Assembly: GCA_000727475.1 (NCBI GenBank)
Contig: KL647312.1
Location: 1,116,001 to 1,180,000, forward strand
DNA: 64,000 nt
Reading direction: 5' to 3'
Source: Sarcocystis neurona
Taxonomy: Eukaryota; Apicomplexa; Conoidasida; Eucoccidiorida; Sarcocystidae
Part shown: positions 62,101-64,000 of the stretch, one piece after another
Layout: each line of letters begins with the position of its first letter
Position numbering within the stretch: the first letter of the stretch is position 1
The notes under the pieces: generated by a model
The model's database searches: none
What the model was told of the DNA's origin: nothing
What the model saw: the letters and a program-made list of their open reading frames with translations, nothing else
Made by a program: the position numbers and the translations under genes

Positions 62101-62928
62101 CGCTGCATCTGGGTGTCTGCTCGGGGGTTTCTCTGTTTCTCTTTTGTTGTCTCTCTGCCTGCAGGACGAGCTGGAGAGAGATTTATTAGTGGGCCGCAAT
62201 ACGGCAGCAGACGTGCTGCAAATGGTCCGTCGTAATCTGCTGCTGCAGTCGCTCCAAGTCTTCGAACGCGTCACGCTGAAAACTATTCACACTTTCTTCC
62301 GCACTCAGGCTCCGCACGGTAGGGTCCGCTGCTGCTGCAGCGGAGACAGCAGCAGCAACACCAGCGACAGCGGCACCAGCAACCGTAGCAGCAGCAGAAG
62401 CAACGGCAGTAGCCAGAAAAGGAGGAGGAGAAGAAGCAGGAGCAGCAGAAGGAGTTGTAGCAGCAGCAGCGTCGAGATCACAGCAGTACGGAGGCGCAGA
62501 GCTGCAGAAGCAAGAGGCGCAACAGCAGCAGGAGCAGCAGGGAGAAGACTGCCAGCGTCAGCGTGAGGAGCAGCACAGCATGCGCAGGCGGAGCGTCAGA
62601 AGCCGCAGCACCACAGCAACAGAGCACTGGCAGCCAGCTGCAGCAATAGCAAGTGTAGTAGCAGCCACAGGAGTAGAGCAACAACAGCAGCACCGCCACC
62701 CACAGTAGGAACGCGTCTCCCATCAACGGAATTCAACGTACGTCTGCTGATGTTTACGTATGTCCTCCTTATATAGCATCCCTGCATATAAAGCCGGAAC
62801 CTGCATATATAAAGACACCTACAAGCTTGTTATGTATATGTATATATATGTATACATGAGCTCATACGTGTGCGCGAATCCACTAGCAGCTACCTGTCTA
62901 CACGTGTGTATGCTTGTAGACCTCTCCC

Positions 62929-62959
<31 letters not shown>

Positions 62960-63804
62960 CATATATATATGTATATATATGGATATGTGTATGCGTGTGT
63001 GCACGTATCTAGAGGCACGTGCATATATATGCAGGCGCACCCGGAGATGCCGCAGTGAGATTCTACCAGCAGGCAAAATCTCTTTTACTTCACGCGTATA
63101 CATGCATCCATGCTTCACATATACATATGTGTATGTATATGTATATGTAAATGCATCCACGTATATACAAATATCTACATATGTATACGTACATATATAT
63201 ATATATATATGTCTGTAGATATATATATATATGTGAATACATCCCTATATACGTATGTGCGTAACTCTGCAGGATGTAGGTGTGTAGGACCGTACAGCCG
63301 TATCTCCCTCTGCACTCCGTGATTAGATAGGTATGCGGGTCTTGTGTATTTACGAATGTACGTATATATATGCATGTGTATACTGCGTACACCTTTGTAT
63401 CCGTATTATATCTTTTGACGAGCGATTACGTAGGTGTACATATCTGTATACATATATATATATATATATGTGAACATTCATAAGCAAGTGTTTGCGTCTC
63501 CTCAATATAGGCTTGTGTCTGTCTGTCGGTCTGTTTCTTTCTCTATTTGTCTCTCTTTGTCTATCACCTCTATATATGCATGTATTTATGTGTCTACGTT
63601 TCTATATTCGTGTGCACTGGTGGTTTGTCTACATGCATCTATACGCACCCAGGGGAAATCACACGTAGAATTACGCTCGTGGATCTCGTCAATCTCTGCG
63701 GGCCTGCGTCTGCTTTTGCCGCTACTGTTGCAGTGCTGCGAGAGGACTTGATGGACCTCATCTCCATGGGCGCCCTGCCTTTCCGCTACGACGTCGCAGC
63801 GGGA
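46594..63804 (+). CDS. RPN7: Rpn7/CSN1-family PCI protein, whole span (10 exons placed, 3' end outside the window)
   Basis: Rpn7 (PSMD6) is a lid subunit of the 26S proteasome; its paralogue CSN1 sits in the COP9 signalosome. Ten hand-placed exons join in compatible phases to about 532 residues. Landmarks in order: SPVAAVARLQYRLQ (Rpn7 N-terminal PDLRIAQLRFLL-like block), QLDVSFLARCRRDYL with RERLLQALEEG (QIDVDLL and following coiled helix), ATHGDYKAALEVLRSS (GDKEGALTAFR-like TPR), GEYLKAAQAFLEVDP, CTPEDLALYTIVCCFAS, PLRRLLHAHP, QMVRRNLLLQSLQVFERVTL, and LREDLMDLISMGALPFRYD (PCI winged helix). The aligned blocks run almost gapless along Rpn7. Divergence is high, and CSN1 fits some blocks as well, so paralogue identity is open. 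Excess over the usual 390 residues is mainly an Ala/Glu insert in exon 1. The start codon is uncertain. Confidence 0.68.
47375..47715. repeat. AT-rich block in intron 1 of the Rpn7-like gene
   Basis: About 340 bases are nearly all A and T (tatataatatta, attttttttat) and begin soon after exon 1. The rest of the 4.3-kb intron holds TG, CT and GA stretches and no further supported exon. Confidence 0.85.
50125..50425. repeat. GA-rich polypurine tract in intron 1 of the Rpn7-like gene
   Basis: Gagagaga and agacagag units dominate. Here the sense RNA would be purine-rich, opposite to the tracts inside the TRAPPC11-like gene. Confidence 0.85.
51446..51544 (+). CDS. RPN7: Rpn7-like exon 2
   Basis: The exon has 33 codons between CCTGCGCAG/TCACGG and CTGCAG/GTAAAC, phase 0. 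It encodes DPLQIEQLDVSFLARCRRDY and ends with RERLLQ, fitting the Rpn7 helix that begins QIDVDLL. The reading frame is open further upstream (to 51014), so the acceptor may lie earlier and include part of the Ser/Arg-rich stretch there. Confidence 0.65.
51780..52760. repeat. CTG/GCT tracts and TA run in intron 2 of the Rpn7-like gene
   Basis: Imperfect ctgctg and ttgctatcg units fill 51780-52520; a (TA)n block follows at 52565-52665. Exon 3 lies 200 bases downstream. Confidence 0.7.
52868..52963 (+). CDS. RPN7: Rpn7-like exon 3
   Basis: The exon has exactly 32 codons between GCTGCAG/GCATTG and AAG/GTACTA, phase 0. It encodes ALEEGKTIQL, then TRRHATRELLQFLATHGDYK. This is the first helix of the TPR-like hairpin, ending in the GD turn shared by Rpn7 and CSN1. 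Confidence 0.75.
53000..54650. repeat. CAG/GCA then CTG tracts in intron 3 of the Rpn7-like gene
   Basis: Gcagcagcaac-type units run to about 54260, then ctgctgctg from 54480 to 54640. Both orientations occur within a single intron. Confidence 0.7.
55116..55178 (+). CDS. RPN7: Rpn7-like exon 4 (21 codons)
   Basis: A very good acceptor (TGTTTCTGATACGCGCAG) and donor (CTCGAG/GTAACT) bound 63 bases in phase 0. The peptide AALEVLRSSRSEFLDFPFDL plus E completes the TPR hairpin opened by exon 3 (GDYK-AALEVLR against GD..xALxxxR) and leads into the next helix in exon 5. It is far too short to be noticed as an open frame on its own. Confidence 0.72.
56116..56259 (+). CDS. RPN7: Rpn7-like exon 5
   Basis: The exon has 48 codons between CTTGTTAATTCAG/TACGCG and CGG/GTACGT, phase 0. 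It encodes YASVGAFLGLLYSACEREES, then EQRRWSAACAASLISSIPSG. It fits the helical pair that follows the first TPR in Rpn7 (DIVFYLLRIGLFYMDND-like) and leads to the ARL.. segment completed by exon 6. Confidence 0.74.
56280..56415. repeat. GA-rich tract just after exon 5
   Basis: Agaagaagaacaag units start about 20 bases after the exon 5 donor. Nothing else is supported between here and 57.1 kb except TA and GT microsatellites. Confidence 0.8.
58697..58805. repeat. 20-bp minisatellite in intron 5 of the Rpn7-like gene
   Basis: The unit cggtcctcctgctgctgctg recurs with exact 20-base spacing (cggt at 58707, 58727, 58747, 58767, 58787). The period is not a multiple of three, which fits an intron and not an exon. 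Confidence 0.9.
58952..59094 (+). CDS. RPN7: Rpn7-like exon 6
   Basis: The acceptor is CTTTTCTGCATGTGAG/TTGAAC; the donor CC/GTGCGT leaves two bases of a Pro codon. It encodes LNPRRLACMRSGEYLKAAQA then FLEVDPAAYSGAYEALLS. The GEYLKAAQAFLEVDP part is a clear match to the family helix with YKxAAxxFLDVxP. An acceptor ten bases further on (CGCAG/ACTGG) would break phase with exon 5. Confidence 0.72.
59375..59474 (+). CDS. RPN7: Rpn7-like exon 7
   Basis: The exon begins with one base completing the Pro codon of exon 6 (acceptor GGCTCACCAG) and ends CAT/GTACGC in phase 0. It encodes DNSVFGVCTPEDLALYTIVC, then CFASMQREQLLPH. This matches the conserved segment with PQDIATYGGLCALASFDRxEL in CSN1 and the YKTFVTYTVYVSMIALERxDL segment in Rpn7. 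Confidence 0.74.
60780..60970. repeat. TA/CATA microsatellite in intron 7
   Basis: Gtatac and tatata units. Upstream (59.5-60.7 kb) the intron is non-repetitive with no supported exon. Confidence 0.6.
61292..61405 (+). CDS. RPN7: Rpn7-like exon 8
   Basis: The exon has 38 codons ending CTGCAG/GTATTT, phase 0. The acceptor is CTGCAG/GAAACG; an AG six bases upstream would add Leu-Gln. It encodes ETSPLRRLLHAHPRASQAAL and FANCEWGRSAALLLELQ, matching the family segment with a FLxLxPxVRxLIxxFYxxxY pattern. Confidence 0.72.
62165..62318 (+). CDS. RPN7: Rpn7-like exon 9, start of the PCI domain
   Basis: The acceptor TCTCTGCCTGCAG is strong. The exon encodes DELERDLLVGRNTAADVLQM, then VRRNLLLQSLQVFERVTLKT and IHTFF, and ends CACG/GTAGGG with one base of a Gly codon. 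It aligns almost without gaps to the Rpn7 stretch from EMKKDWLFAPHY to SLTLGYMAEAF. Confidence 0.77.
62325..63490. repeat. CAG tract then TA microsatellites in intron 9
   Basis: CAG-type units span 62330-62700; (TA)n and tacata runs fill 62830-63480. No coding signal between exons 9 and 10. Confidence 0.75.
63653..63804 (+). CDS. RPN7: Rpn7-like exon 10, PCI winged helix
   Basis: The acceptor GCACCCAG supplies two bases that complete the Gly codon. The exon encodes EITRRITLVDLVNLCGPASA, then TVAVLREDLMDLISMGALPF and RYDVAAG, and ends at GGA/GTGAGC in phase 0. The last part is the winged helix of PCI proteins (ExxLxxLIxxGxLxxxID pattern). The C-terminal tail must lie beyond the window. Confidence 0.77.
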
Positions 63805-63808
63805 GTGA

Positions 63809-64000
63809 GCCAGTGCTGCTGCTGCTGCAGCTCGTCCACTCCGCGCTGCCGCTGCTGCTGCTACTCGTCCACGCCCTGCTGCCGCTGCTGGTGCTCGCCC
63901 ATCCCGTGCTGCTGCTGGTGCTGCTTGTCCACATCGGGCTGCTGCTGCTGCCGCCCATTCATTGCGCGCTGCGGCTGCTGCTCGTCCACTCCGCGCGGCT
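63809..64000. repeat. Imperfect 30-33-bp minisatellite at the window edge
   Basis: Repeats of a ctgctgctgct block followed by cgtccac or cgcccat start right after the exon 10 donor and run to the end of the window. The frame stays open but would be almost only Cys and Ser, so an intron is more likely. Confidence 0.7.

Overview
The window looks like nuclear DNA from a coccidian apicomplexan, most likely the genus Eimeria. This is inferred from a combination of traits, not from a marker gene. GCA/CAG-type trinucleotide repeats run through both exons and introns, and in exons they are read mainly as Ala, Gln and Ser tracts. Genes are split into short exons with GT..AG introns of 0.1-4 kb. Introns are packed with (TA)n, (ACAT)n, (GATA)n, (GA)n and CAG/CTG arrays. 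A 456-base run of N (11132-11587) shows this is a draft assembly. No bacterial-type operons, rRNA, tRNA or CRISPR arrays were recognised.

Left half, minus strand (about 6.8-36 kb): one very large gene. Thirteen exons could be placed by eye, and every junction is phase-compatible. Joined, they give at least 3,538 residues without a stop until the terminal TAA at 6840-6842. Short conserved patches occur in the order expected for TRAPPC11 (foie gras/gryzun family, TRAPP III vesicle-tethering complex): N-terminal GIL..W block, foie-gras helical repeats, gryzun beta-sandwiches and a C-terminal beta domain. Animal TRAPPC11 is only about 1,100-1,200 residues; the excess is Ala/Gln/Ser/Glu low-complexity insertion. 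The 5' end is not resolved.

Right half, plus strand (about 46.6-64 kb): a second split gene that runs off the right edge. Ten exons in compatible phase encode about 532 residues of an Rpn7/CSN1-type protein: a helical N-terminus, TPR-like repeats and a PCI winged-helix domain. The N-terminal blocks resemble the 26S proteasome lid subunit Rpn7 (PSMD6); the divergence leaves COP9 signalosome subunit 1 as an alternative.

The two genes are head-to-head. Between them, about 36-46.5 kb includes the least repetitive DNA of the window (36.5-42.5 kb). That island shows scattered, decayed pol-like patches (reverse transcriptase, RNase H, integrase zinc finger) in the right order for a Ty3/gypsy-type retrotransposon. 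The first 6.8 kb holds no gene I can support.

The two genes have unrelated house-keeping roles (membrane trafficking and protein turnover); nothing suggests a joint pathway. The points most worth following up are the threefold size of the TRAPPC11 homologue, the switch of repeat strand within one exon while alanine is kept, the Rpn7/CSN1 identity, and the possible retroelement fossil.
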